Below, one piece after another: positions 48,986 to 57,485 of a stretch of DNA of 64,000 nt; the stretch's first letter is position 1; each line of letters opens with the position of its first letter. The DNA comes from JAWABC01 sp043810595 (GTDB lineage Archaea; Nanobdellota; Nanobdellia; SCGC-AAA011-G17; VGLX01), in assembly GCA_043810595.1 (NCBI GenBank), contig JBDRNX010000032.1:1-64000 (forward strand), in the 5' to 3' direction. The position numbers were made by a program, and so were the translations under genes. Below the pieces are notes generated by a model that did not search any database, was not told the DNA's origin, and saw only the letters and a program-made list of their open reading frames with translations.

Positions 48986-49261
48986 ATGGCTACTGTTTTT
49001 GTGACTCTTAAGGTGATGCCTAAAACTACCGATGTTGATCTTAAGGTGTTGGAAGAAAAGGTTAAGGAAAAGATTAAGGATTTTGGTGGTGAGGTGGCCG
49101 GTGTTGAAATTCAGCCAGTTGCTTTCGGCTTGAATGCCCTTTTGATAAGTTTCTTGATGGACGAAAGCAAAGGCAGTCCAGATCCTCTGGAGGAGAGCGT
49201 TTCTGAACTTGAGGATGTTGCGAGCGCCACAGTGATTGATGTTAGAAGGACTCTTGGTTAA
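48986..49261 (+). CDS. ef1b: Elongation factor 1 beta (aEF1B)
   Basis: 91 residues, exchange factor for aEF1A. Signature: VTLKVMPKTTDVDLKVLEEK, VEIQPVAFGLNALLISFLMD and LEDVASATVIDVRRTLG. The length matches archaeal homologues (the guanine-exchange domain only). It follows the zinc-ribbon gene by 1 base, a conserved archaeal pair. Confidence 0.95.
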   Translation: MATVFVTLKVMPKTTDVDLKVLEEKVKEKIKDFGGEVAGVEIQPVAFGLNALLISFLMDESKGSPDPLEESVSELEDVASATVIDVRRTLG

Positions 49262-49299
49262 TCGAAAGTTTTTTATTGCTTCTAATTTATTTGGTTCTT

Positions 49300-49839
49300 A
49301 TGGATAGTGATGTAGACCTTAACAACGTGCCTTATGAGGTGGGGTTAGGTGAGGCTCAGCCTGAAGCTCCAAGCTGTCCTTTCTGTTTGATTGCTGAGGG
49401 CAAGATAGAGGCTAAGATAGTTTATAGCGATGATCGCTTTTTGGGGATTCTTGACATTAATCCAGCTAACCTGGGTCATATTCTGCTCTTTCCGAAGTTT
49501 CACTACGTTTCCCTTGCTGGCATGAGTGACGATTTGGCTTCCAGCATGTTTGTTACCGCTAAGAAGCTTTGTGCCGTTCTCGTTGAGACCTTGCATGCCA
49601 AGGGCTTTAACATCTTTCTTGCTGAGGGCCAGGTTGCAGGTCAGAACGTCCCCCACATTTTGCTTCATTTGATTCCGAGGTATGACCAGGATGGTTTGAG
49701 TTTTTTCTGGAAGGCGAAATCTCTTTCTGAAGATGAAATGAAGAATGTTGCTGATTTGATAAAGTCTTTTTCTTTCAAGAAGGAGGAGCCTGCTGAGCAG
49801 TACTTTTTTGAGTTTGACGAAGAGGAGAGAATCGCTTAG
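49300..49839 (+). CDS. HIT-family protein lacking the nucleophilic histidine
   Basis: 179 residues. HIT fold: CPFCLIAEGKIEAKIVYSDD, FLGILDINPANLGHILLFPK, and GQNVPHILLHLIPRYDQDG. The HIT signature is H-x-H-x-H-x-x; here it is H-I-L-L-H, so the central His, the nucleophile of HINT/FHIT/GalT, is Leu (codon ttg). The rest of the fold is normal. Predicted to bind but not hydrolyse nucleotides. The preferred start is MDSDVDLNNVPYE. The C-terminus is acidic. Confidence 0.88.
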   Translation: MDSDVDLNNVPYEVGLGEAQPEAPSCPFCLIAEGKIEAKIVYSDDRFLGILDINPANLGHILLFPKFHYVSLAGMSDDLASSMFVTAKKLCAVLVETLHAKGFNIFLAEGQVAGQNVPHILLHLIPRYDQDGLSFFWKAKSLSEDEMKNVADLIKSFSFKKEEPAEQYFFEFDEEERIA

Positions 49840-50678
49840 GCAAGGCTGAGTATTATATTGCCGAAGATTAACGTCACTATTGTTGCTATTAGGAATGGTG
49901 GCACGAAAGGTATTCCCTCCTTTACGAGCACTTTTTTTATTTTTGCTTTTCTGAGTTCTTCTATCTGTTCTTTTTCAAGGCCAAGGTCTTTCGGCCCGCA
50001 TATCACCCTTCCGTTCGCTTTCACTTCCTCTGCTACCCAGTCCCCTTCTGTCAGTTTGTTCACTTCGACGTGTTTGTACATGCATGCTTTGTCAACAGCT
50101 CTCATCAGGGTTATTAGGTAGACGTACATTATTAGGAATATTGTGGGTATGCCTAACATAAGTTTTGTTAGGTTGTCTTGTATAAGGAATACTGCTACGA
50201 GTACAGCTACTCCGATAAGTAGGGTTATCATCCTTAATTTTCTGTGTTTTATCATGGTTTTTTTTGCTTCTTCCTTGAATTCTTTCCAGTGTTTTATTGC
50301 CAGAACTACTCCCATGAATATTCCGTATGCTGCTCCTATTATCAGTATGTTGATGAATAAGTCCAGCAGGAAGAAATTTTTTGTTCCCACAGTAGCGAAT
50401 ATTACTCCGAGTGCTGCTATTAGCTTTGTGTCTCCTCCGCCCCACTGTTTTGTGTAGTACATGAGAACTCCTATGACAAACATAACCCCAAAGCCTACCG
50501 CGCCGTATAAGAAGTAGTTCCACTGGTTTGTTATCAGGGAATTTATGAGTCTGAGGCCGAAGCCGGATGCTATCATGCTGTAGCTTATCCAGTCGGGAAC
50601 CTCTCTTTTTTTTATGTCTACGACGGTGGCTATGACTAGGCCTGTTATCCCTACCGCGATCAATAGAAGATCTATCAT
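49836..50678 (-). CDS. Archaeal prepilin peptidase (A24 family)
   Basis: 280 residues. Aspartic peptidase that cleaves class III signal peptides of archaellins and pilins. Two catalytic Asp: one in ATVVDIKKREVPDW and one in the GGGDTKL motif, on the membrane face. Helices: LLLIAVGITGLVIATVV, FLYGAVGFGVMFVIGVLMY, LLDLFINILIIGAAYGIFMG. The C-terminal extension holds VICGPKDLGLEKEQIEELRK and one more helix. Its presence implies pilin-type substrates in this genome. Confidence 0.9.
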   Translation of the reverse strand: MIDLLLIAVGITGLVIATVVDIKKREVPDWISYSMIASGFGLRLINSLITNQWNYFLYGAVGFGVMFVIGVLMYYTKQWGGGDTKLIAALGVIFATVGTKNFFLLDLFINILIIGAAYGIFMGVVLAIKHWKEFKEEAKKTMIKHRKLRMITLLIGVAVLVAVFLIQDNLTKLMLGIPTIFLIMYVYLITLMRAVDKACMYKHVEVNKLTEGDWVAEEVKANGRVICGPKDLGLEKEQIEELRKAKIKKVLVKEGIPFVPPFLIATIVTLIFGNIILSLA

Positions 50679-50756
50679 TTATTTATCCCTTGTTTTATGA
50701 GGTTTAAAAATTTTTTTATCAAAACTCTTATAAATTTTCTCCCCAGTTGTGCTTCT

Positions 50757-51830
50757 ATGATATCCATAATAGGCGCAGGTCCTTCCGGTGCTCACGCTGC
50801 TTCGCTGCTTGCTAAGCATGATAGGGTTGTTATTTTTGAGGAGCATGACAGGGTTGGCTTTCCTGTCCAGTGTACTGGCATAACCACAGGTTATCTTTCT
50901 ACTCTCCTCCCTGTTAAGAGGGAGTTTCTTGTTAATAAGGTTTCAAAGGTAAGGGTTTTTTCTCCTAACGGCAATTTTGTTGATTTTAACCTGAAAAACC
51001 CGAATCTCGTTCTCGACCGTGCTGCTTTTGACCGTTCTATGGTTAGGAGGGCTCTCGACCGGGGTGCTGAGCTTCTGACTAATCATCGTTTCATCCGTTC
51101 AAGGCAGGAGAAGGGGAAAATTGTCATTGATTTGAAGGGTAAGTACAAAAAAGTTCATGCTGACGTTTTGATTGGTGCCGATGGTCCTTTCTCCCTCGTC
51201 GCTCGTTCTAACGGGATGTATGGTAAGCGTCGTTTTGTTGTTGGTGTGCAGGCAAGGGTTAACCTACAAGTAAACCCAGACCTTGTTGAGTTTCACCTGA
51301 ATAAGGATTTCATGGGGTGGGTTGTTCCTGAGTCTCATAAGGTTGCAAGGGTTGGCATAGCTTCTTACTCCAATCAAAATGTTTTTTTCAAGGATTTCAT
51401 GAATAAGCGTGTTGGCCACCCCAAGGTTCGCGAGTACCAGTCCGGTTTCATCCCCACTTTCAATCCTTACTTGAAAACCCAGAAGGGTAAAGTTTATCTT
51501 GTCGGTGACGCAGCCACGCAAGTTAAGGCAACTACTTATGGGGGTATAATTCAGGGTATGATGGCTGCTGAGGAGCTTGCCAAGGCTCACACAAAGGGTT
51601 TGAGTTATGAAAGGCTTTGGAGGAGGAGAATTGGCAAGGATTTGTGGCTTGGTCTTATGATAAGGAAGAAGCTTGATACTTTTTCTAATGAGCATTATAA
51701 CAAGTTGGTTAGGATGGTTAAGAAAGGTGACATTAAGAGGCTTATAGAATATTATGACCGTGATTTTCCTTCCAGGTTTGTTTTGAAGTTGTTGCTTAGA
51801 GAACCTAGGTTTTTGAGATTCTTAATATAA
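50757..51830 (+). CDS. Geranylgeranyl reductase family FAD oxidoreductase
   Basis: 357 residues. FAD-binding start IIGAGPSGAHAASLLAKHDR, then GADGPFSLVARSNGMYG, and GDAATQVKATTYGGIIQGMM. It resembles digeranylgeranylglycerophospholipid reductases, which saturate archaeal lipid chains; substrate not proven. The ATG 50757 is chosen by the Rossmann start; an upstream frame lacks homology. Convergent with pelota (9-base overlap). Confidence 0.88.
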   Translation: MISIIGAGPSGAHAASLLAKHDRVVIFEEHDRVGFPVQCTGITTGYLSTLLPVKREFLVNKVSKVRVFSPNGNFVDFNLKNPNLVLDRAAFDRSMVRRALDRGAELLTNHRFIRSRQEKGKIVIDLKGKYKKVHADVLIGADGPFSLVARSNGMYGKRRFVVGVQARVNLQVNPDLVEFHLNKDFMGWVVPESHKVARVGIASYSNQNVFFKDFMNKRVGHPKVREYQSGFIPTFNPYLKTQKGKVYLVGDAATQVKATTYGGIIQGMMAAEELAKAHTKGLSYERLWRRRIGKDLWLGLMIRKKLDTFSNEHYNKLVRMVKKGDIKRLIEYYDRDFPSRFVLKLLLREPRFLRFLI

Positions 51831-52895
51831 TTTATATCTCAATATGGCTCCTATGCCTGTTATTCCTTGTAGCTTTTTTCCGCCTTCGTGCTCATCGCTT
51901 ATTATTATGATTGTCCCTTTGTTTTTTTCCACCAGCTTCATTACGTATTCAAGGTCTTTGTATTTTTCTTCTGCCCTCGTGTTTTGGAGGTACTTGTTTG
52001 TTATGAGTAATGTCTTTATGGCTCCTGCTTCTGCAGCTTCCCTTGTTTGTTTTATTCCGTAAACTCCCACGTCCCCTTTCCTTATTTCCCCAAGCAGCTC
52101 CTCAACAAGGTTTGTTTCCCTCACAACCCTGTCGTGTTTGAGCACTTGTTTTACCTCATCTCTTTTCAGAACTTCGTTTATTGCATTCTTGCCGAAGGAG
52201 TTACAAGTTGCTAGTGTTACTTTTTTTGCTGTATCTTGGTCTTTTTTCTTGAGTTCTTTGTAAAGTTCGTCTTTCCAGAATGCAGGGGATGCTATTATGA
52301 GGTATTCTATCTTGTGCCTCTTTACGTATTCCTGGATCTTTTTTATGAGGTCTTCGTAGAATTCTTTTTCTTTTACTGTTTTGTCTTGCACTCTTTTTTT
52401 CTGTACTCTCCCTTCTATCTCTCCCAAGTACTCGTATCCGTATTTTTTCATTATGGCAAAGCATGCTTCGTTTCTGTCCATCGCTACTATCAGTATGTTT
52501 GATAGTTTTTCTTTTGTTGCCTCTTCCAGTTTTTCTATTTGGAAGTTGAGCCATTCTTCCTTTGTTATTTTTATTGTTGAACCTTCGTTTACGTCTATTG
52601 TGTGGTAGGAGCCCCTCTGTATGTCTTCAGGCCCTTCTTTTATAGTTCCAGAAACCCTTAGGGAGTTTGTGTACTTATGGAATTCTACTTTTTCAACCTC
52701 TATTGTTAGCGTTACCGGTTTTCTTACTATGGCTTGGCTTCTTTCTTCTTCATTCCCTATCTTTATTTTTCTGAAGGTCTGTCCTTTCACCAAATCTCTT
52801 GGGTCTATGACCTGGCTGAGCGTCCAGAGGTCTTCTGCTGTGTTTACTTTTATTTTTGCGTAGCCTTTTTTGAAGTCAGAATTTACGATTCGCAT
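51822..52895 (-). CDS. pelA: Pelota (Dom34) ribosome rescue factor
   Basis: 357 residues from MRIVNSDFKKGYAKIKVNTA. Three domains: an N-terminal Sm-like one with DLWTLSQVIDPRDLVKGQTF, a central one with NILIVAMDRNEACFAIMKKYGY, and an eL30-like C-terminal one with RKGDVGVYGIKQTREAAEAG. It rescues stalled ribosomes with aEF1A/ABCE1. With the RqcH halves at 6-10 kb it belongs to ribosome quality control. Divergent from the 52933 gene across the twin promoter. Confidence 0.95.
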   Translation of the reverse strand: MRIVNSDFKKGYAKIKVNTAEDLWTLSQVIDPRDLVKGQTFRKIKIGNEEERSQAIVRKPVTLTIEVEKVEFHKYTNSLRVSGTIKEGPEDIQRGSYHTIDVNEGSTIKITKEEWLNFQIEKLEEATKEKLSNILIVAMDRNEACFAIMKKYGYEYLGEIEGRVQKKRVQDKTVKEKEFYEDLIKKIQEYVKRHKIEYLIIASPAFWKDELYKELKKKDQDTAKKVTLATCNSFGKNAINEVLKRDEVKQVLKHDRVVRETNLVEELLGEIRKGDVGVYGIKQTREAAEAGAIKTLLITNKYLQNTRAEEKYKDLEYVMKLVEKNKGTIIIISDEHEGGKKLQGITGIGAILRYKLY

Positions 52896-52905
52896 CTCTC
52901 CTAAA

Positions 52906-52929
52906 TAAAAAACTTTATATATTAATAAA
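52906..52929. promoter_or_regulatory. Bidirectional promoter, copy 2 of a twin
   Basis: The same 24 bases as at 23387-23410 (six A, then ctttatatattaataaa). They lie between pelota and the surface-protein gene at 52933, overlapping the latter's presumed upstream region and possibly its leader. Confidence 0.6.
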
Positions 52930-52932
52930 GTT

Positions 52933-54282
52933 ATGTTTTCTCCTATGTTTAAAAAGAGGGGAAAGACCGCCACTCCGGTTGCTACTTTGATATTTCTGAT
53001 AGCTCTTTTCATTATTTTTTATGTCCTTCTAATTCCCGAGGAGACTCGTAAGGAGCTCCTGGGCGAGGAATTCACTAAAGGTAATGTTCCCCCTCCTGGT
53101 AAGGGTGTTTCTGATTCTGGTAAGGTTTTGCTTACAGCGTCTCCTGGGAAGGTTTATGCCCTTGAACGCGGCCTTTACGTTCTTCCTTTGACAGCTGCTC
53201 GTTTGTATGTGAAGGGTCAGGATCAGGCTATAGATCTTGCTGACAGGATTACTATTTCCAAAGGTTTGTTTACTGAAGACCCTGAAACTTTGTATTTCAG
53301 GATTGACGATACTTCCTCTGTTACTGCTTTGAACCTTTTCTTTTTTGTTGCTGAGCCGGTCTCGATTTATGTTGAGCTTAACGGGAATCGTGTTTTTGAG
53401 GGCAAAGTTGAGTCTGCTGACATCCCGATAAACATGCCTGTGAAGTTTTTGAGGAAGGATAATACTTTGAAGATAGGGCTTACTGGGACTTATGTTCTTA
53501 CTAAGAGTGTTCAGCTTACCTCACTCTCGCTTAAGAAGGCTTACACTGCTGAGAACAGGGTTGCTAAGCGCAACTTCGTTCTTTCCGCTTCTGAGCGTTC
53601 TGGTTTGAAGGCTGCTCATCTTAATTATTTCATCAATTGCTTTACCATAGATCCGAAAAATCAGGGTGAAGTTTCAATTTCTTTGAACGGTAGGGTTTTG
53701 TTCTCCGACTTTGTTGTTTGCGATGCGGGTCCGCAGGTGGTCAGGCTTGACCTTAACGATATAAGGAGTGGTACTAACATTATCACTTTCGAGATAAGCA
53801 AGGGAGACTATTCATTTGAGAGTATGGAGTTGGTTTTTGAAATAACAGAGAAATTCTATCCCCAGTACAGCTTTGACATCAGCGATGATGATTATGAAGA
53901 TTTGAAGGGTTTGTGTGATTCTCGTGATTATGATGACTGTGCTTACGAGTGTAACTTTGATTGCAGGGACACTTGTAGGGGTTATTCAAACTACAATAGC
54001 TGCTACAACGATTGTTTTGATGCTTGCGAGAATGATTGCTTCGATTATTATTGCAGCGGGGGGAAGAAGCTTATAATGCAGCTTGAGTTTCCAAACGCGA
54101 GGGACAGGAAGATAGCTTCGATTACGATTAATCGTGATTTGCTTAACATGGATACGACAAGCGATGTTTTCTTCAGGGACATTTCGATATCTGCCAACAG
54201 GGGCGCTAACTACATAAAAATTGTTCCGAAGAATGATTTCGAGATTTCAACGCTGGTTGTTTCTATCGAACCGCAAACTTAA
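52933..54282 (+). CDS. Membrane-anchored Cys-rich surface protein
   Basis: About 449 residues. Near the N-terminus KKRGKTATPVATLIFLIALF with a following helix could be a class III (pilin-like) or ordinary anchor. The external part has jelly-roll-like beta segments (LTALNLFFFVAEPVSIYVEL, NVFEGKVESADIPI region) and near residues 330-385 a cluster of about 13 Cys (DCAYECNFDCRDTC, CYNDCFDACENDCF). Paralogue in layout of the 23444 gene. Followed by a lipoprotein gene. Confidence 0.7.
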   Translation: MFSPMFKKRGKTATPVATLIFLIALFIIFYVLLIPEETRKELLGEEFTKGNVPPPGKGVSDSGKVLLTASPGKVYALERGLYVLPLTAARLYVKGQDQAIDLADRITISKGLFTEDPETLYFRIDDTSSVTALNLFFFVAEPVSIYVELNGNRVFEGKVESADIPINMPVKFLRKDNTLKIGLTGTYVLTKSVQLTSLSLKKAYTAENRVAKRNFVLSASERSGLKAAHLNYFINCFTIDPKNQGEVSISLNGRVLFSDFVVCDAGPQVVRLDLNDIRSGTNIITFEISKGDYSFESMELVFEITEKFYPQYSFDISDDDYEDLKGLCDSRDYDDCAYECNFDCRDTCRGYSNYNSCYNDCFDACENDCFDYYCSGGKKLIMQLEFPNARDRKIASITINRDLLNMDTTSDVFFRDISISANRGANYIKIVPKNDFEISTLVVSIEPQT

Positions 54283-54309
54283 TAAAGTTCCGAGGTGTAA
54301 AATTAGGTT

Positions 54310-55263
54310 ATGAAAAGAGGTGTTGTGATTTTTTTGGCGTTGCTGTTAATCGTTTCTGTATTTTTTATGGGTTGTCAGGAAAAGAATGAAAAAGTTAGGA
54401 AGCTGACCAACTACATAGGGGGCGATGACGGCTTGGGTATTAAATTTACTAAGAATGCGCCTCCTGACACAGTTTTGGATGAGAAGCAGGAGGATTTTGA
54501 CGTAAGTCTTGATTTGGAGAATATGGGTGAATACACGATGGCACCTGGTGAAATTCTTGCTACGCTGAGTGGTATTGATCGCGAGGCTTTCAACCTTCCC
54601 TCCCTTAATGCCAAGAACGCTTTCCAGTTGGAGAGAAGGATTAACGATAGGGGTGTTGTTAGGGAAGGGGGAAGGAATGACTTGCCTTTCGGGCTGGCTA
54701 CTTTCACCCAGGATCTTGCTGCTGACTTTACCACAGATGTTATTGCTGACGTCTGTTACAAGTATCGTACCGTTGCTGTTGCGGCAGTTTGCCTTAAGCG
54801 TGATACCTTGCAGCTTAAGACAACCGATGCCTGTTTGATAGATAACGATAAGGTTGAGTTCGAGAATTCTGGAGCTCCCATCCAGGTTACGAATGTTGAA
54901 ACCAGGAAGGCGGGTAGGAATAGCGTTAAGGTTACTTTCACTGTTGAAAACAAAGGTGATGGTGAGGTTTACCTGTCAGGAACCTTCACAGATTCTTGTT
55001 CCGGTCACGAGAAGGACGAGGCAAAGCTCCGTGTTATAATGGATTCTCCTTCCCCGAGGATTAACTTCAGGTGTGACTTGTTTAACGGAGCTGCCCAGGG
55101 TGATGTTAAGCTTTATGATAAGACGAGGCAGGTTAGTTGTACTATAGACACGGGCAGTTTGCAGGAAACGGCTTACGAGGCTCTGGTGAACATACAGATT
55201 GATTATGTTTACAGGAACGCTGTTGTTCAGGAGATAACAATTGAGAACACCAACGTTCTCTGA
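54310..55263 (+). CDS. Lipoprotein, paralogue family member 3
   Basis: 317 residues. The signal peptide RGVVIFLALLLIVSVFFMGC ends in a lipobox Cys. CARDB-like strands (QEDFDVSLDLENMGEYTMAP, KVTFTVENKGDGEVYLSGTF) and a final LVNIQIDYVYRNAV match the lipoproteins at 24.7 and 25.6 kb. Shine-Dalgarno cgaggtg 14 bases upstream. Probably functions with the 52933 product. Confidence 0.72.
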   Translation: MKRGVVIFLALLLIVSVFFMGCQEKNEKVRKLTNYIGGDDGLGIKFTKNAPPDTVLDEKQEDFDVSLDLENMGEYTMAPGEILATLSGIDREAFNLPSLNAKNAFQLERRINDRGVVREGGRNDLPFGLATFTQDLAADFTTDVIADVCYKYRTVAVAAVCLKRDTLQLKTTDACLIDNDKVEFENSGAPIQVTNVETRKAGRNSVKVTFTVENKGDGEVYLSGTFTDSCSGHEKDEAKLRVIMDSPSPRINFRCDLFNGAAQGDVKLYDKTRQVSCTIDTGSLQETAYEALVNIQIDYVYRNAVVQEITIENTNVL

Positions 55264-55306
55264 TTTTTTCAATACTTTTATAAATTTTCTTTAAGTCTTA
55301 ATTCTT

Positions 55307-56539
55307 ATGATTATTGCTGATTTGCACATACACAGCAAGTATTCTAGGGCTTGCAGCACAAGTCTTGATATTCCGAGCCTTGAGAAGTATGCCAAGATAA
55401 AAGGTTTGCACCTGCTCGGTACAGGTGACTTTACCCATCCCAAATGGATTAAGGAATTAAAAGAGAATCTCGTTGAGAACGATGATGGCATTCTCAAGAC
55501 AAAGTCAGGTTTCAGTTTTGTTTTGCAGAGTGAGATCTCTCTTATTTATTCTCAGGGTGGTAAGGGTAGAAGGGTGCATAACGTTGTTCTCGCTCCGAGT
55601 TTTGATGTTGTTTCTCAGATTACTGAAGCCTTGGGGAAAAGAGGGAGGTTGGATTATGATGGCCGACCTATATTCAACATTCCCTGCCCCGAGTTTGTTG
55701 ATATGATGGTGGGCATTTCTAAGGATATTGAGGTTATTCCCGCTCACGCTTGGACTCCCTGGTTTTCTCTTTTCGGTTCCAACTCAGGTTTTGATTCTCT
55801 GAAGGATTGTTTTCAGGACAAATCAAATTATATCCACGCTATAGAGACCGGTTTGAGTTCCGATCCTCCTATGAACTGGCGTCTTTCTCAGCTTGATAAC
55901 GTTTCTATCGTTAGTTCTTCTGATTCGCACAGCTTTTGGCCTTGGCGTCTCGGCAGGGAGGCAACGCTATTTGATTGCTCGCCTTCTTACAAGAATATTT
56001 TGAAGGGTATAAGAACGAGAGACGGTTTGAACTCTACTGTAGAGGTCGATCCCAATTTTGGTAAGTACCATCTGACAGGTCATAGGCTTTGTAATGTCAG
56101 GCTTACCCCTAAAGAGTCTTTGAAGAGCAATAACATATGTCCGAAGTGCGGTCGTCCTCTGACTGTTGGTGTTTTGCAGAGGGTTGAGCAGCTTGCAGAC
56201 CGTGAGGAAGGTTTCAGGTCGAAAAATGCTAAGCCTTTTTATTCTGTCATCCCACTTTCTGAGATTCTCGCTTCGATTCTTGGTAAGGCTGTTTCAACGA
56301 AGGTTGTTTGGCAGGAATACAATAAGCTTATTGGTAGTTTCGGTTCGGAATTTAATGTTTTGTTGTTCACCCCTTTGGAGGATTTGAAGAAGGTTACTGA
56401 TGAAAAGATTGCTGATGTTATAACCCGGAATAGGAATCACGAGATTGAGATTTCTCCAGGTTATGATGGTGTTTATGGCGAGCCTGTTCTTGGTGGTGTT
56501 GGGGTAAAAAAGAATCAGAAGAACCTTCTTGATTTTTAG
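55307..56539 (+). CDS. Endonuclease Q family protein
   Basis: 410 residues. PHP domain: IIADLHIHSKYSRACSTSLD, GTGDFTHPKWIKELKENL, VIPAHAWTPWFSLFGSNSGF and SDSHSFWPWRLGREA, followed by a zinc finger (ICPKCGRPLTVGVLQRVEQL) and a helical part typical of EndoQ. Archaeal EndoQ cuts 5' to deaminated bases (hypoxanthine, uracil) in DNA repair. Leaderless start (TATA about 25 bases before). Confidence 0.92.
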   Translation: MIIADLHIHSKYSRACSTSLDIPSLEKYAKIKGLHLLGTGDFTHPKWIKELKENLVENDDGILKTKSGFSFVLQSEISLIYSQGGKGRRVHNVVLAPSFDVVSQITEALGKRGRLDYDGRPIFNIPCPEFVDMMVGISKDIEVIPAHAWTPWFSLFGSNSGFDSLKDCFQDKSNYIHAIETGLSSDPPMNWRLSQLDNVSIVSSSDSHSFWPWRLGREATLFDCSPSYKNILKGIRTRDGLNSTVEVDPNFGKYHLTGHRLCNVRLTPKESLKSNNICPKCGRPLTVGVLQRVEQLADREEGFRSKNAKPFYSVIPLSEILASILGKAVSTKVVWQEYNKLIGSFGSEFNVLLFTPLEDLKKVTDEKIADVITRNRNHEIEISPGYDGVYGEPVLGGVGVKKNQKNLLDF

Positions 56540-57318
56540 CCTATGTAGTTTGTGTCTGGTCTCTTGCCTGTTTTTTGCAAATCCTTTCTCTTTTGCTGCT
56601 GTAGCTTTGTTATCTGTTCTTTCTTTGTTTTTATTTCCGTGTCTACCTGTTGTATTTCCACGTCCAGGTGTGCCAAGTCCAGTCCGAGTTTTAGTTTTTT
56701 GTCCAGTACCGTCAGTATCGCTCTTGCTCCCTTTATCCCTACGTATGTAGGGTGCCCGAATGTTTCTGCTAACATCGCTATGGACGGTATGTCTCTGTAC
56801 TTTGCTAGTCCAACTAGCAGGCCTGATACCCCCATTATTGGTCCGACTATCCCGTAAATGTCGCATTTGAGGTTTGGTGATTTGTATTTTTGTATTATTT
56901 GTTTGCTGTTTCCTGTGCAGTAAACTTGCGGGTTTTCCGGCACGTTTTGTAGTCCTATCCCTCCAAGGGTTATCACTTCTTTGACTTTCATGTCCTGTAC
57001 TATGTCCAGTACCTTGTTGCAGAACTCGTAACATGACGCTTCGTCGATTGGCTGCACATCTCCTGCTAGGAAGAGGAAGTCTTTGTCTTTTATTTTTTTG
57101 TGGAATATCCTTATTGTTGGTAGGTCAACTAAATTTTGTTCGTTTACAAAAACAGCATGAGGGAATCCGTCTGAGTGTATTTCGAATATCTTTTTTGGTT
57201 TCAAGGAATCTACCATGTAGTCCATTGCTATCTTGCCTACGTTGCCTATTCCAGGCAGCCCTTCTATCAGAATTGGGTTTTTTATTTTCACATCCTCTAT
57301 TTTTCTTACGTTGTGCAT
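56536..57318 (-). CDS. PAC2-family protein (proteasome assembly chaperone-like)
   Basis: 260 residues from MHNVRKIEDVKIKNPILIEG, then GLPGIGNVGKIAMDYMVDSL, TLGGIGLQNVPENPQVYCTG, IVGPIMGVSGLLVGLAKYRD and AETFGHPTYVGIKGARAILT. The C-terminal coiled coil ends KRKDLQKTGKRPDTNYIG. It starts in the nop10 stop (TGATG). It completes the conserved eL42-eS27-aIF2 alpha-nop10-PAC2 operon. Confidence 0.92.
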   Translation of the reverse strand: MHNVRKIEDVKIKNPILIEGLPGIGNVGKIAMDYMVDSLKPKKIFEIHSDGFPHAVFVNEQNLVDLPTIRIFHKKIKDKDFLFLAGDVQPIDEASCYEFCNKVLDIVQDMKVKEVITLGGIGLQNVPENPQVYCTGNSKQIIQKYKSPNLKCDIYGIVGPIMGVSGLLVGLAKYRDIPSIAMLAETFGHPTYVGIKGARAILTVLDKKLKLGLDLAHLDVEIQQVDTEIKTKKEQITKLQQQKRKDLQKTGKRPDTNYIG

Positions 57319-57485
57319 CAGATAATCCCTTGTTCCTTTTTTGCCTTTCTTCTCCACTCGCCCCACTTGTCCTGCGGGCTGAACCTTGCTGGTTTTGGGC
57401 TGAGTGTTTTTTCACCGCACTTTGGGCAGCTCTCTTTTAATGTGTATGTATTGCATTTGGAGCATTTAAGTATTTCTCTGTTCAT
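57318..57485 (-). CDS. nop10: H/ACA RNP component Nop10
   Basis: A 55-residue protein found by direct translation: MNREILKCSKCNTYTLKESC, PKCGEKTLSPKPARFSPQDK, then WGEWRRKAKKEQGII. Zinc-binding CxxC pairs and the FSPxDK(W/Y) motif are those of Nop10, partner of Cbf5 (encoded at 13.7 kb). Its ATG overlaps the aIF2 alpha stop (ATGA) and its TGA overlaps the PAC2 start. Confidence 0.96.
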   Translation of the reverse strand: MNREILKCSKCNTYTLKESCPKCGEKTLSPKPARFSPQDKWGEWRRKAKKEQGII

